Shown piece after piece: positions 34,263-46,965 of a stretch of DNA of 64,000 nucleotides. Where the stretch lies: contig NW_006763131.1 of the NCBI RefSeq assembly GCF_000264905.1, positions 1,589,063 through 1,653,062 on the forward strand, read 5' to 3'. The position numbers and the translations under genes are program-made. Below the pieces are notes generated by a model that was given only the letters and a program-made list of their open reading frames with translations, ran no database searches and was not told the origin of the DNA. Source of the stretch: Stereum hirsutum FP-91666 SS1. Lineage: Eukaryota > Basidiomycota > Agaricomycetes > Russulales > Stereaceae. Positions within the stretch are counted from its first letter, which is position 1. Every line of letters begins with the position of its first letter.

Positions 34263-37027
34263 TTACACTTGCTCTGACACTTTTTCCTCCTCTTCGTCCT
34301 CCTCCTCGGCATCATCGTCCAAAGCCAGCGCCCCAAACATCCCTCCACCTTTCTTCGCAACAACAACGACCGGCTCTTCCTCCTCCTCATCCTCGTCCTC
34401 CTCCTCGTCCCCTTCGCTCTCCCCATTGACAGAACCCGGCCCCTCCTCCTCTTCCTCGTCAGAATCAGAATCAACCCCCTCAGGCTCCCCATCGCTCTCA
34501 TCGTCATCAATCTCGTGCTCCTCCCCCGTCGGATCCGGGATCCATATCCCGTTTCCTTCGCCTACGCCCACATGTGCGGCGCTCGTTGACGGGGATTGGG
34601 ACAATGTGGCAGGATCGGTGCCGGGGGGCCAGAACGCCCAGGGGATCTTACCTTCTGCGAGGGCTCGGAGCACTATCATTCATTAAAAGAAAATCGTGAA
34701 AATCATTCAATTGGAGTGAACACGAAAGAAGAAGCAAGAGGCGTAGAAAGAAGAAGCAAGAAGAGTAAGGAAAAAAGAGAGGGGGGGGGGTAGAAGAGAT
34801 AGGGGAACAGGGGAGAAGGAGAAGGAAGAGAAGGACATACTAGCGTTCCCCGCGCGATTCACGTCCGGTCGTCCCGCTTTGGCCGTCACCCAGCCTTTAC
34901 GATCCGCATATGCAGTCATGATATCCATTGCTGTCCATTTCGGGTCTTTCTTCTCTTTCATCTCTTTCTGCCCCTCCTCCTTACTAACACTACTACTACT
35001 ACCACCACCACCACCACCACCACCTCTACTGCCACTACTATTCCCATCGTCAGCCACAGAGCCTTTCCGCATCCCCTGCCGCCACGTCCTTTTATCCTGC
35101 ACAGGCGGAGCCTTCACGAACGGATGGTATGAGGCGAGATTGAATATTTTCTCGAGCGGGAGGAGGAGGGAGGCGTAGGAGATGCAGAGGGGTATGGCGG
35201 GCATGCGGGCGATGGGGAGGATGCCGGCTAGGACCTGTCAGGGGTTCGAATCAGACGGGTGTCGTGAGGAAGTTGGGGGTGTGATGCATGATGAGCACGA
35301 CGGATAGAAAATAATGAGAAGGAGTAGGGAAAGTGGGACGGTGGGAGAGTGGGAGAGTGAGAGAGTGGACATGCCTGCATTTCGAGGGGGATGAGGTCGG
35401 GCATGACGAGGCCTGGACAATCGACGAGGCGGATGTCGGGTGTCCAGAAAAGGGTTTGGAAGTGTTTTGTCTACCGTACAGTGAAGGATGAGCAAAAAAA
35501 AAAAGAGTCAGTATGAGATGGAATAAGTAGTCTACCATCGAGAATGTGGCGTATACATACTTTGCCTGGAGTTTTTGACGCTCTGACTTTTATGGTACCA
35601 AATAGAGCATTCAACAGTGATGATTTCCCAACATTGGGCTGGCCTGCTCGAAAGCGTTAATATTATGCCAGTGGGAGGAAAGGTTGCGGTTACCTAGCAG
35701 TCCAACGGTAAGATACTCCGGCTCCTCGTCCTCTTCCGAACCCTGCGGTGCATCTTTAGTCGTACGAGAAACATGCACATGCGACGAAGCCCCAGCAGTC
35801 AACAACGCATCCCAATCAACTTCCCTCTTAACCCTCGGCCTCCACCTCTTCAACTTCTCCGGATCCTGCCTCACCCTCTCCGGCGGCTCCAATAACTGCT
35901 CATGTGCGTTCTTGAGCGCATCCACGAGCCGCTCTTTGAACGTATGCGGTATATGCGGCTCGTACCTCCTCCTTCTCCCCTTCGTCAATGTCAAATTCAC
36001 TACTTCACCGTTAGGATCGAAATCGGCTACGGTGGCTTTGGGGATGTAGGACTCGACCATGACGACTTGGACGTCGGGGAATTTGGAGGTGAGGTAGGTG
36101 GACCATGCGGCTGAGCGTTCGGGGCCGGAGATGTCGACTTTGGTGAGGACGAGGATGAGTTTGTGGGATGGGGAGGAGAGGTAGGATTGGAGGGAGGGAG
36201 GGAAGTGGAGGAGTGGACATCGCGAATCGAGGAGGATGAGGAGGATCTGCGAGAGTTCGGTGACTCGCCAACTGCACACGAGCGATGGAGTGAAAAGTGA
36301 TGATCATTGTGAATAGACATGTATATGACATTGAGGGAATACGAATGGTATACAGGAACAGGAAAGGGGCCAGGACGCACAGCTGTCGCCACACCTCCAA
36401 ATTCCTCTCAAATATCGTCGGAGACGGCGGCATACCCTCGTCCTCCCTCGGCGGTAACTCTGGGTCCCTCTCCCCGTCCTCAACCTCGAGGCCATCACGT
36501 CTGGCCTCATCGGCAGCATCGACCCAAGACTGCACCAGCCCGTCCATCCTGTCTAACCACTTCGCATACACGCCCTCCTCGTTCTTCTCCACCTCCTTCT
36601 TCGTCTGCTCGTACTTCCACTTCGGACGCCGCATGCAGCTCATCTCCTTCCTGATCGCTTCTTCTTTCGAGTCCTCCATCCGCCCGCTCGTCAGTTTCCA
36701 GATCGCGGCATCAGGGGGGATCGGACGCGTGAGTATCACCCGATCAGCGAGGACTTTGCTCCGTTCGAGGAGGGCGGGAGAGAGTTTGACGAAGGAGGAC
36801 TGGAGACGGCGTGCGGATGCGATGATCTGCTGAGCCTTCAAGTGCTCTGGCGTCAATCCTGCTGACGCTGACGTGAGGGGATTGTGGGTGCGCGCGGAGG
36901 GCTTGGGTTTGCGAGGTTTGTGATCTTTGGGAGGGTCAGGCTCTGCGTCGCCTCGTTTGATTGCGCGCTGGTGCTGGAGCTTCGCCTTGCGCTGTTTTGT
37001 TGATGCTGGCTTTTTGCGACCCGGCAT
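34263..37027 (-). CDS. Circularly permuted GTPase, GNL1/HSR1 (MMR1) type
   Basis: GTPase of the YlqF/YawG class, closest to human GNL1. Relatives act in ribosome biogenesis. The start at 37027 gives a very basic N terminus (MPGRKKPASTKQRKAKLQHQ), as expected for nucleolar proteins. The G motifs come in permuted order. G4 LTKVDIS (near 36140) comes first, then G1 GQPNVGKSSLLNALF (split from GLLG by an intron near 35645-35690). G2/G3 follow as TPGKTKHFQTLFWTPDIRLV and DCPGLVMPDLIPL (35380-35575). After VLAGILPIARMPAIPLCISY the C terminus is long and disordered, with a poly-Gly/Ser run near 35000 and a Glu/Asp-rich tail (34263-34540). Introns are short. The permuted order and the TKHFQT motif make the family secure. 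Confidence 0.88.
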
Positions 37028-37521
37028 TAATTCCGTGTGGGCTAAGCTAAGATGTCAGTACGGATTTGTGTTTTTGCTGTGAGGTACGATGGCAGATACG
37101 CGTGTGTTTGGCGCTGAGCAGGTGATTGGGTACGAATGGAGAATGCGAAGAGCGTTCGTCAGCGTCAGTCGACGTTCAAAGCAGAATGTGGCGTTGCTGC
37201 ACGCGCTTGTCATTAATGCTAACGTACGCCTTGCCAAGACTGGGGATTTGGTGCGAGAACTGGACGATTTGGGCGTGGTTTGATGTGAAAGGTGCAAGTG
37301 ACGTGATGGGCATGACGTGAAAAAGTCAAAGTCGCAGGACGGATGAACAACCACTTCCATCCTCCTGTCGCGTTGCTTGATGGGCCCTTCAATATACTCA
37401 CACCCAACAGCTCGAGGTATATATACCATGGGACGCGCACGATCATCCCAACGACTCTCGAGACTTTGCCCACCACACCTTCTTGAACTCCCACAACTCA
37501 CCTCACTACAAGACCATTGAC
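37028..37521. promoter_or_regulatory. Divergent promoter, GNL1-type GTPase / AIF-like oxidoreductase
   Basis: About 490 bases between two start codons. It contains the palindromic TATA-like element at 37416-37427. Small open frames here show no family features. Confidence 0.45.
37416..37427 (+). promoter_or_regulatory. Palindromic TATA-like box (GGTATATATACC)
   Basis: Perfect 12-base palindrome 95 bases before the ATG of the AIF-like gene, a suitable distance for a fungal TATA box. Confidence 0.5.
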
Positions 37522-39020
37522 ATGTCCAGCAGCAAGAAAAGCGTTGTCGTGAGTGCCACTCCTATTCGCGAACCTCTTCCAGTCCCTTACCCTCCCATGA
37601 ATGGCTCAGGTCGTCGGTGGAGGAGGAGCAGGCGCCGCCGTCGCACGCACACTCTCCGCTAAACTCGACTCCTCCAAATTCTCTCTCACCCTCATCACCG
37701 CCCGCCCCTTCGCCATCCACATGCCCGCCGCCATCCGGATGACCACCGCCTCCGAAGGCCACCTCGAAAACACTGTGCTCATCAGCTACGACAAACTCTT
37801 CGTGAACAACAACGGGAAACTGAAGATTGGTCGTGTCGCGTCGATCAGTGATCGTAAGGAGGGCGGCGGCGGAGGCGAGGTCGTGCTCACGAACGGCGAG
37901 AGCGTGTTTTACGACGCGTTGGTGCTCGCGCCCGGGTCGCATTGGGACGGCCCGTTGGCGTTTCCGGATGGGAAGGAGGAGACTGTGAAGTATATTAATG
38001 AGTGGAGGCGTAAGTTCGAGGCGGCACAGTCGATCGTCCTTGGTGGCGGAGGAGCTGTGGGGATTGGTGAGTCACTTATGCTTGTTTATACATATGATCA
38101 TACTCATGTTTTTCTTTGCTTGCGTAGAATATGCGGGCGAGATTAAGGACTTTTGGCCTAAGAAGAAGGTCACGATCGTGCATGCTGCCGATCAGCTCTT
38201 GAACAAGACATACCCAGACAAGTTCCGCAAACGCACGGAGAAGGACATTACTGCCCGTGGCATTGAAGTTGTCTACAACGACTACATCGACGATTTCTCG
38301 CAAACGGGCACGGTCACCACTCGCAATGGCAAGAAGATCAATGCAGACTTGGTCGTAAGTTTCACTGTTCGCGCTTTGATGGCATGCATCCCTGACATGT
38401 TGATGGTTTCATTCATAGGTACCCACGCATGGAAACCGTCCTGCTACGGAGTTCATTTCCACACTTGGCTCGAACGTTCTCAACGGGCGTAGCCAGGTCA
38501 AGGTTCGCAAGACGCTGCAACTGGAGTCTTTCAACAACATCTTTGCATGCGGAGATGTCATCGACTGGGACGAGCAGAAACAGGGTATGTAACGTTCGCC
38601 ACAAATCCAACCGCAGTGATAGTGATCGTAGTCGCGCAACATTACTCTAACCCTGTCGTCTGTTGTTCGTTGTCTCTTCACTACTATAGTCGCCAAGTAT
38701 GCAGCCCACGCCGACGTCGTCGCCACGAATGTGATCAGCGTACTATCGAATACGGCACCCGCGAAGGAATACAAGGGCAGCCCTGAGCTGATCATTCTCA
38801 CGAACGGAAAGGTGCGCCTCGATCCCTTCCCTTCCTTGATGGGACTCAGCCGGGAGGATATAAAGAGTAGACCTGACGACTGTTGCGTTTACAGAAAGCT
38901 GGCGTTGCGTACCTCGGGTTCCTCTGGGGCATCGTGCTGGGCAACTGGTTCGCTTCAATGATGAAGTCGAAGGGGCTGATGATCCCTATGGGCCGCAAGG
39001 GCTACGGCCACGCAGAGTGA
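37522..39020 (+). CDS. AIF/AMID/FSP1-like FAD-NAD(P)H oxidoreductase
   Basis: Flavoprotein of the pyridine nucleotide-disulphide oxidoreductase fold, in the group of AMID/FSP1 and fungal AIF-like proteins that oxidise NAD(P)H and may reduce quinones at lipid surfaces. Exon 1 (37522-37548) plus exon 2 (from 37610) give VVVGGGGAGAAVARTL, the FAD dinucleotide-binding loop. A second GXGXXG-like motif (VLGGGGAVGIEYAGEIKDFW near 38040-38150) binds NAD(P)H. An ATG-type motif is NIFACGDVIDW (near 38540-38575), which contacts FAD. The C terminus has a hydrophobic stretch, GVAYLGFLWGIVLGNWFASM (38900-38960), that could anchor the protein to a membrane. Six or so introns; TGA at 39018-39020. Whether it lies on mitochondria, lipid droplets or the plasma membrane cannot be told. 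Confidence 0.87.
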
Positions 39021-39546
39021 TTTCCTGATTCCTGGCGGGTGTTATCTTGTTCCCTTTTCTTCTTGATTGCTTTTACTGTATGGGATACCTGGACTCTCTT
39101 TTACTCCACCACATGTCATTTCTTAGTTATTATGTCGTCGCTACTGTACTCTTTCGGGCTACCTATTCGGGATACATTTGTTTTTATTTGCCATAATGAG
39201 GGGACATAGCGCCCCGGTTCGCAAGCGTACGGTGTACCCAAATGGGTGCATAATCATAGGGGCCGCAGACGTCTTCTCAGGGGCTTTGAACGTACGTACG
39301 TGTATACGTACAGCAAAGCGTTCAGGTCAGCCGAGCGACCTCGAAGAGAAATCGGAAGAGGACTCGGTTAGCCGAGCGATCGGGAGATGTGGAATTGTGC
39401 TGGGATTGGATGTGCAGAAATGGAAACGTGGACGCGAGGCGACAGCCCGTGGTTGATGTCGATATGAGATAATATGTATATAGTACATATAGCAGAAGCT
39501 TGAGACGGTGGGATGCGAGCCCGAGAGCCCAGCCGTGAGACGAGCG
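39021..39546. other. Intergenic between tandem genes
   Basis: About 525 bases holding the 3' end of the AIF-like gene and the promoter of the methyltransferase gene. No gene was seen. Confidence 0.45.
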
Positions 39547-42384
39547 ATGAACAGGCCGTCGACGTCGTCCACGGTGTCCTCCGACTCTGCCCATCGTTTC
39601 CGCCCGCACAAGAACGTTGGCGGAGAGTCTGATGGACGACTCGGAAGCAGACGACGCAGCCAGCCCCCAACAAACCGGCGCTCAGGCGCCTATCCCTCCC
39701 TCTCCCACATCTCCCCCTTCGCCTTCTTCTCCTCTGCGCTGTCGGATCTCAATCCTCCTCGCCATCGCACACCGTCCTCCCCGGTCCCAGTCCCAACCCC
39801 AACCCCAATGGCAATGCCGTACCCACCGACGCCGTCGACGCCCCAGTCGGCTTCAGCGACGCTTGTTTCTGTTGGTACTACCGGGCGAAACAGCTTCACG
39901 ACTAACAACTCGTCGTTCGAGGGCCGACGACCAGTTCGTCTCGCGAAGGAGAGCCAGTTCTGCTACAAACGCGGGCGGAAACACCATTCGTACGGCTCGG
40001 AGAAAGCGCCGTACCCCGTCTCGTACGACAGAGACGTCATCGACGTGTTGCGTCCCTCTCTCCTCTCTCTCTCCCTCTACTCCTATTGACTTTGACTTCG
40101 ACTTTGCCGGTGTATGCCTATGGTCTGCGGTATGCGGTATTCAATATTCAGGGACGTGCTCGATACTTGTATGAGAATCACGCTCCAGGGTTCGCCCACA
40201 TGGATGGATATCAAGGGTAAACCGCCACGGCATGTTCTTGACCTCGGTTGTGGGGTAAGTACGCTTCCGTCCTATCATCCATCCTCCATCCTCCATATGC
40301 ACCTCGCCTCCTCTCTGACGGTCCGAGCAGAACGGAATATGGGCCATCGAGGCGGCGCGAATGTGGCCCGACGCGGATTTCGTCGGCTTCGACCTCGTTA
40401 ACATACAGATACCACTCAACTGCGTCGAGAAGACGGTCGCACCGCGGATAGTATGGCAGCATGGTAACTTGTACGTCCCATGTGCCGCTGCTCTCACTCC
40501 TAATCGGCGAGTTGTAACGTGCGTGGCGTGGTGTGGTGTGGTGTGTTACAGCTTGACGAATAAACTGCCATTCGAGGACGATACGTTCGACCATGTGCAT
40601 ATTTCTGGTGTGGCGAGGGGGATCCCAGAAAACAAAGTATGCAATGCACCACTTCGCTTGTATGCAGAGCGCCGACTAATGTTCGACATCTCATAGTGGA
40701 GTACACTCTTCCAGGTCAGTGCTCAATCACTAGCGCCATACGCCGTACGCTTTGCTCACTCCGTTCACTAGGAAGTGCACCGTGTACTCGAACCGGGCGG
40801 TTTCGTGGAAGTGGTCGAAGACGGTGAGTATCGTCCCACTTCCTCTGCGAACCCGACTGACTTATTTCGCGGCAGATATAATATTCCCTGTACTCCCTCG
40901 ATGGTTCACACAGCCATTGCATGCCAGCGCTACAACATCCCCGACAATACATCCCTCAAATGGCGCCGACTACTTCTCACCCGCCTCATTATCTCCGCCT
41001 CCCTCACCATTCCGAAAACCGCCACCTCACGATCATGCCATTTTAGAGCTGTTGTATAAATCTGTATACCATAGTAGATTCATCAGCATGAAACCTACCG
41101 GTACGCTTCCTTCCCGTCCCGCTAAAATCTGACCGTCCCATTCATTCATTCATTCATGCTGACCACCGCATCTGTCTATAAATAAATAAATAAACAGCTG
41201 TACTCGCCGTGTATTTCACCTCCTTCTTCAAACAATGCCTCACCGCACCCTCCATGAACCTCCCCATGCCCTTCCTCGCCCCTCTACCTCCTCTCCCAGA
41301 AGCCAGCTTCTCCGCCACCCAACGACCGACCGTCGTCACCCGCACACGATCATCGAGCATCCCCCGTCCAAAATCAACCGTACCGCTCATCGGCCATACC
41401 CGACCCGCGTCCCAATCGGTTTCATCATGGACGACTGAGTCCACTTCTTCGTCTTCGTCACCGCCACGGACGGAGAGCAGCAGTGGAGACGATGACGTTT
41501 CGGGTTATCATTCGTTGTCGTCTGGGTCGGATGAGGTGCATACGCCGGAGACGCCGACGTTGAGTAGGTCGTCGCTTGGGCCGCCGCCTACACCAGAACG
41601 AGACGGAGACGGAGACGGAAAAGCACGACCACGACCACAGCCACAACCACAACAACCACAACAGCCATCACCCGTCAATCAAAATCAAAATCAAAATCAT
41701 AATCAACGAAGACTAGCGAACTGGTCCGGCTCCCGACGCGATTCGATACCCTGGCTCTCCGCCGACACAGAAGGCACGACGATGTCCAGCGCGCGCTCCG
41801 CGGCGCCGAAACCGAAGGAGCTAGACAAGTTCAGTGAGAGGACGAGGGCGATGAATCTGTATAGGGCGTACGTGGGCGTGTTGGGGTGTAAGGAGGAGAT
41901 GTGGGAGGAACTGAAGATGTTGCAGAGGTCGCGGCCGGGGGAGTTGGCGGAGATGGGGTGGGAGGAGAGGAGGGTGGAGCAGGGACAGGTGGATAAGGCG
42001 GTGGAGGAGCAGGAGGCGAGGAGTAGGTTCGATGAGCTTTTTGAGCGATTTCAGTCGTGAGTATTTGGGTTGCCTTCTTTCTCGATATTTTTTGGGCTTG
42101 CAAAACTCGGGCTTGGCTGAACCATCGCTCGATTTTGTTGTGACAGGGACATTCATGCACGATGCGCGCTGTGGTACTCATTATCCGAGCTGGGCTACTC
42201 CATTCCAAAACGCGAACCTCTCATCAAGTCGGAACTGCTAGAAGAAGAACGCATGCGGAGCGCCATCCTCGACTCGCGGCTCTCGGCGTCCGACGAAGAC
42301 TTTGACGTGCCCTGTCGGGTGTTCAGGGCATTTACGGGCTATAAAGATGGGATGGACGACTGGGAGGGGGACGAGCGGAATTAA
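39547..42384 (+). CDS. SAM-dependent methyltransferase with large disordered insert
   Basis: Class I methyltransferase of the fungal type with an N-terminal disordered region. The start at 39547 reads MNRPSTSSTVSSDSAHRFRP; an in-frame ATG at 39508 is an alternative. After about 150 Ser/Pro-rich residues the fold begins: ITLQGSPTWMDIKG, then motif I HVLDLGCG (intron near 40256-40330) NGIWAIEAARMWP, then DFVGFDLV. Motif II is LPFEDDTFDHVHISGVARGI and motif III VLEPGGFVEVVED (near 40780-40825). Between VEVVEDDIIFPVLPRW and the terminal helices lies a long low-complexity stretch of about 250 residues (41050-41800). The conserved C terminus reads YRAYVGVLGCKEEMWEELK and ALWYSLSELGYSIPKREPLI. The substrate is unknown. 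Confidence 0.8.
41136..41194 (+). repeat. (ATTC)n and (AAAT)n microsatellites in an intron
   Basis: Short perfect runs of CATT and AAAT units lie in a presumed intron of the methyltransferase gene. Confidence 0.7.
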
Positions 42385-43013
42385 GGAATTAACGGTTGAC
42401 GTCTGTTGAGCTTGTGAAACGATGTGTTTTTATGATTTTGTATATGCTGTACACGGATTTCCTCTCTCCTCTCTTTCTCCCTCTCCTCTTCCCTCCTCTC
42501 TCCCTCTCTTTCACTCACTCCTCTCGCTCGTTCGCTCGCTCGCACTCTCATTCATATTTACGGGACTCTGACTCTGACTCTGACTCTACCGCTAACCGAC
42601 ATCTCACATCTCACATGTCGCTGTGCTTTCATGATCATCTCATCATTTTATTTCATCACGATATTTGCTTTGTCTTTGTATGTACGTTCTTGCTTTGTGT
42701 GTGTGGATCTCCCTATCTTTCTATAGACAGTCAATTGCAGCTGTGAAATTATTTCTTGCATTCATATTATACCTCCCTCCCTGTCTGTCTTCCAATGAAC
42801 CAATCCCAAAGTCGAAGTTTAACTTTACAGTAAACCGACCTGTGTGGCGGCCAGGTGCCACAGCGTAGATCGAAATCTGGATGACTTTGCTGAGTCAGCA
42901 TTTTTTTCCGCTCCCGTTAACGTTTCCTCGCAAGCTTTGCCAGACTCTGACTTGGTCTCCGCTCGCTGTAAATTACCCCTCCCTCTCCTTCTCTCCCTAA
43001 GGCTACCGCTGCA
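42385..43013. other. Intergenic between tandem genes
   Basis: About 630 bases, T/C-rich after the methyltransferase stop (CTCTCT and GACTCT runs at 42465-42590). No gene was recognised. The last 100 bases are probably the Nan1 promoter and leader. Confidence 0.45.
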
Positions 43014-46000
43014 ATGGCAGCGTCGACCTCTAAAACCAAAATGCCCATGGCCACGGCGCACCCGCCTCCAGATGCGAGCACGAGCCCGAGTAAACCTACG
43101 AATACGAAGATGAAGAGGACCCGGAAGGAGAAGGGGAAGGATAAAGCACTGGTGGTGGAGGGTGGACGCGTAGGCACGGGAGAGGGAGGTGAGTCGACGC
43201 TGATAGAGGCGGGGACGAGTGCGAGTGCGAAGGAGGGGACACCGTGGCCTTGGGTGTCGATTACGGACTCGTCTGCGAGTAAACGGCCTGCGATATTCAC
43301 GAAGGACGGACGGTGCGTTATTATCATTAGTAGTCCCCACCTCGAACTCGAAGTATTGATCCTCTTCGGTTTATTTATGCTGGTTTTTATGTTCGTGTTT
43401 GTATTCGCTGCTGCAGATATTTCTTCTCCGTCGTGGGTAGCTCCGTGAAGATCTACTCTGTCGCTACTGGCTTGGTCGTCTCCACTCTCTCCGCGTCTCC
43501 TTCAGGTTCAGGCAGTGAGGGCAGTGACTCCTCCACCGGACATTCCGATCTCATCACCTCGGCCGTGCTTAATCCCCAAAATGCGTTCCAGCTGATTACC
43601 GCCTCGCTCGACGGCTGTATCAAAGTCTGGGACTTTCTCGATGCGGTGTTGTTGCAGACTTTTGACCTTGCCCAACCTATTGTCGATCTCACCGCGCATG
43701 AGAACTTCAAGGATACCGTTTTCGTGTCCGTTAAAAGTGGGAGTAAGAAGATGACTAGTAAAGGTACGCTCTATCTCGACAATTCTGCTCGTGTGCTATA
43801 TCATATGTCGAATGCTAAGCATCTCCTTCTACAGCCGGAAAACCCACGGAAGACAACGCCGCCGTTCTTCGGGTCTCACTAAAGCCAACGGCAGCCACCG
43901 CCCAATCTCCCATCCAAAAATCTCAAGAAATCATCGCGGTGGGTAGAACCCGCCTGACGCACGGCCTGTCAGTCTCCCCAAGCGGCTCCTGGCTCGTCGC
44001 CATCGGCGGGCACAAAGCATACGTCGCTCCAACGTCAAACCTCAAAGCAGGCTTCACGAAGTTCGTCTCCCCCGAAGCGCTCACCTGTCTCTCCTTCCAC
44101 CCCTCGGAAGAGTACTTCGCCACGGGCGACGACAAGGGTAATATCCGACTGTGGTACTGTTTGAACGATACCGCGACCGCGTACGTTCCTGCGGTCGAGA
44201 AGCGCGCACCCACGACGACGCTGCATTGGCATGCCCATGCGGTCTCCGCGTTGGCGTTCACGCCGAACGGGGCGTATTTGCTTAGTGGAGGCGAGGAGGC
44301 GGTTTTGGTCATCTGGCAGTTGCATACGGGGAAGAAGGAGTTCGTGCCGCGTGTGGGTGCGCCTATAGCCAGTATTGCGGTCTCGAGGGCGGTGGCGGCG
44401 GAGGAAGAATATTTGTTGGGTTTGGCGGATGCGACGTTTGCGTTTGTGAATGCTGGGAGGCTGAAGATCTCGAGGACGGTCGCTCGTATTAAACTCGGTC
44501 GGTGGCAGTTTTTTTGTTTTGTTTTTTTGTTTTCAGTCTGAAGTTTTTGCCGTTTCTGATCTGCTTTATCCTCGCAGACCCGGCTGTATCTCACGAACGG
44601 ACATCTGCATCCGGTTCTGTCCCTCTGGCTGTCCATCCACAATCATCGACCTTGATCCTGCCTTCCTCGCACCCTTCTTCTCTCCAAACCTACTCACCCT
44701 CCTCATCAAAACTCCTCTCCGAGCTCGAAGTCTCGCCTTCGAACCGCGTCTCACGAAGAGACGAAAAAATGCTGGAACCCTCCCGCGTCGAACGCGCCGT
44801 CATCTCGTCTTCGGGCGAATGGATGGCCACCGTGGATTCGAGAGAAGGAGACGAGTCTTTCCGCGGGGAAGTTTACCTGAAGATCTGGTGGTGGGATAGA
44901 GCGACTGGGTTCTGGATATTGAACACGAGGATCGATCGTCCGCATGGGTTGAAGGGGATCACGGCGGTCGCGTTTAGTCCGCGTGTGAAGGACCGTGGAG
45001 GGATGATATTGGTGACGACGGGGATGGATGGGAATATTAAGAGTTGGAGGATTAGCTCTGTAAGGGACAAGGAAGGAAACGAAGATGGTATGTCTCTTCT
45101 TTGTTTAGAGAAGACAGAACGCTAGTGCTGATATGATGTAGTATTTTGGGTTGCTCGTTCGAGCTTCACGTTCAGGCAAGAAATCCCTAGACACGCGTCT
45201 TGGTCGGCCGATGGATCTCTATTGGCCGTTTCGCTCGGGCCTTATGTCGCTCTCTACGATCCTGTGACGAACGCGATGCTTCAAGCCCTGACCACGCCCG
45301 AGTGTCAGTCTATAACCTCGGCTTACTTCGTCGGTTATGATGGTCGGTATCTTGCTGCTGTGGGCCAGTTCGACGTGGTGCTATGGGATCTCGTTACCCA
45401 GACAGGTAAGCAATGAATTAGGTCGTTGACTGACCTTATGATTTTTAATACTTTTACTTTTTTACAGTCCAATGGCACTATGCTAGCTCGTCATCTAACG
45501 AGGCCATCATTCCTCATCCCAAAACGGAGACTTTCGCGCTGCTCGAGCGAATCCCTACAGTCTCCACCGAAGCCACCCAGACCACCCGCGTCCTCATCTT
45601 CCGACCCAATTCACCACTTCCCTCCCGCACCCACACAGTTCCCTTCCGACTCCACAGCGTCTCGTGGTATCCCGTCTCGACCTCCAAAACGACCTCCAAA
45701 GATCCGTCCTCATTCAGCCTCGTCGGTATCACCCAAACATGGAGCGTCGTCCTCTTCGGATCTGTCGTACAGGTTCCATCGGAGGAAGGGTCGTCTGCGA
45801 AGGAGATCGTCGGAGGTGCTGCTGCTGGTTCGCAGAGGAGAACGCTCTTCCAGGACGTGTTTGGGAAGTCTGCGTTTGCGGATGTGTCCCAGCAGCCGAT
45901 CGCTCTGGCTTCTGCGACTTCTCAGCAGCCGTGGAATGGGAAGAGTGTGGAGGATATCTTCGATGCTCCGGCTTACCTTATGCCGCCTATAGAGTCGTTG

Positions 46001-46531
46001 TTCGACGATCTCATGAGCGATTTCGTGAAGCCTCGTCCGGTTGAAACGGAGGCTGCCTACGATGGTGAGGAGGGTAAAGAGGAAGAGGAGGAGGACGCGG
46101 GGATGGATGTGGATGTGGAGAGTGAGAAGCCTGTTGTGGTTGCTGAACGGACAGAAAGGGTCGTGGATATGCGTGAGATGAATGGTTTCATCGAGTTGTT
46201 TAGGCAGCATGCTATCAAAGGTGTGTTCTGTGCTGTCGTCGTTTATTTTCTCTCCTTTTTTGCTCACACCCTTGTACCTTCAGCCTCAGGTCCTCCACCC
46301 ACTTCGATTCCTCGTCCACAAACAAACGGAACCAGCAACGGCGCACACAAACCTCCAAACGGAGCCGCCTCCACTACCACTAAAAGCAACGGACATGCTA
46401 ACTCACGTAGCGACGCACCGTCGGCCTACCCTTCGCCGGCGAGCAGCCCCTCGCAGACAGGGACGCCGATACCGACGGAGACGTCGCCCGCCGTGCTCGG
46501 GAAGAAGCGTAAAAAGTCGTTAGGGTCATGA
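43014..46531 (+). CDS. WD40 U3 snoRNP (SSU processome) subunit, Nan1/Utp17 (WDR75) type
   Basis: Nan1/Utp17 (human WDR75) belongs to the t-UTP/UTP-A complex that begins pre-18S rRNA transcription and processing in the nucleolus. The start at 43014 leads into a basic Lys/Arg tail (MKRTRKEKGKDKALVV). WD-type blades are visible: YFFSVVGSSVKIYSVATGLV, HSDLITSAVLNPQNAFQLIT with ASLDGCIKVWDFLDAVLLQT, LTCLSFHPSEEYFATGDDKG NIRLWYC, HAHAVSALAFTPNGAYLLSG GEEAVLVIWQL, and ILVTTGMDGNIKSWRI. A second propeller continues to 45410 (YDGRYLAAVGQFDVVLWDLV). The C-terminal domain contains YLMPPIESLFDDLMSDFV, then an acidic run and a Lys-rich end (GKKRKKSLGS). There are eight or so introns. It is the third ribosome-biogenesis-related gene in the window. 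Confidence 0.85.
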
Positions 46532-46965
46532 CACCGCAGTGTAGAGTAAAAATATATCTCAGCATCGTCCATGTCCAATGTCTATGTCCATGCAGTTCAT
46601 GTCGTGCAATCATCTGATCGTTTGTTACTTATTTTCTCGCATTACGTTCTTGCATCTTTGTTTGTTGTTGTCTTCTATAAGCATTTTTTTGTCTTGTTGC
46701 ACTTCGACTATCGTGGTAAATGACTTGAGAGCGAGAATGTGTCCTTGGTATTGGTATAGTATGGGGCAGTGATACAGATAGGTGAGAGGTGCAGTACATG
46801 ATCTAAGTGAATGTCCGAGAAGTGGATACAGGGCGAGTAATGAACATGAAGGGAATATGAGCCAGGAAATAAAATGTGTGCTAAGATGTAGGGAGACAAG
46901 ACGTGGTATACACATAGCACAGGGGATGATATGCGCGTACAAATACAAGGCCACCAGTCCCATCT
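46532..46965. other. Intergenic, convergent 3' ends
   Basis: About 430 bases between the Nan1 stop and the homeodomain gene stop. T-rich; no feature seen. Confidence 0.5.
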
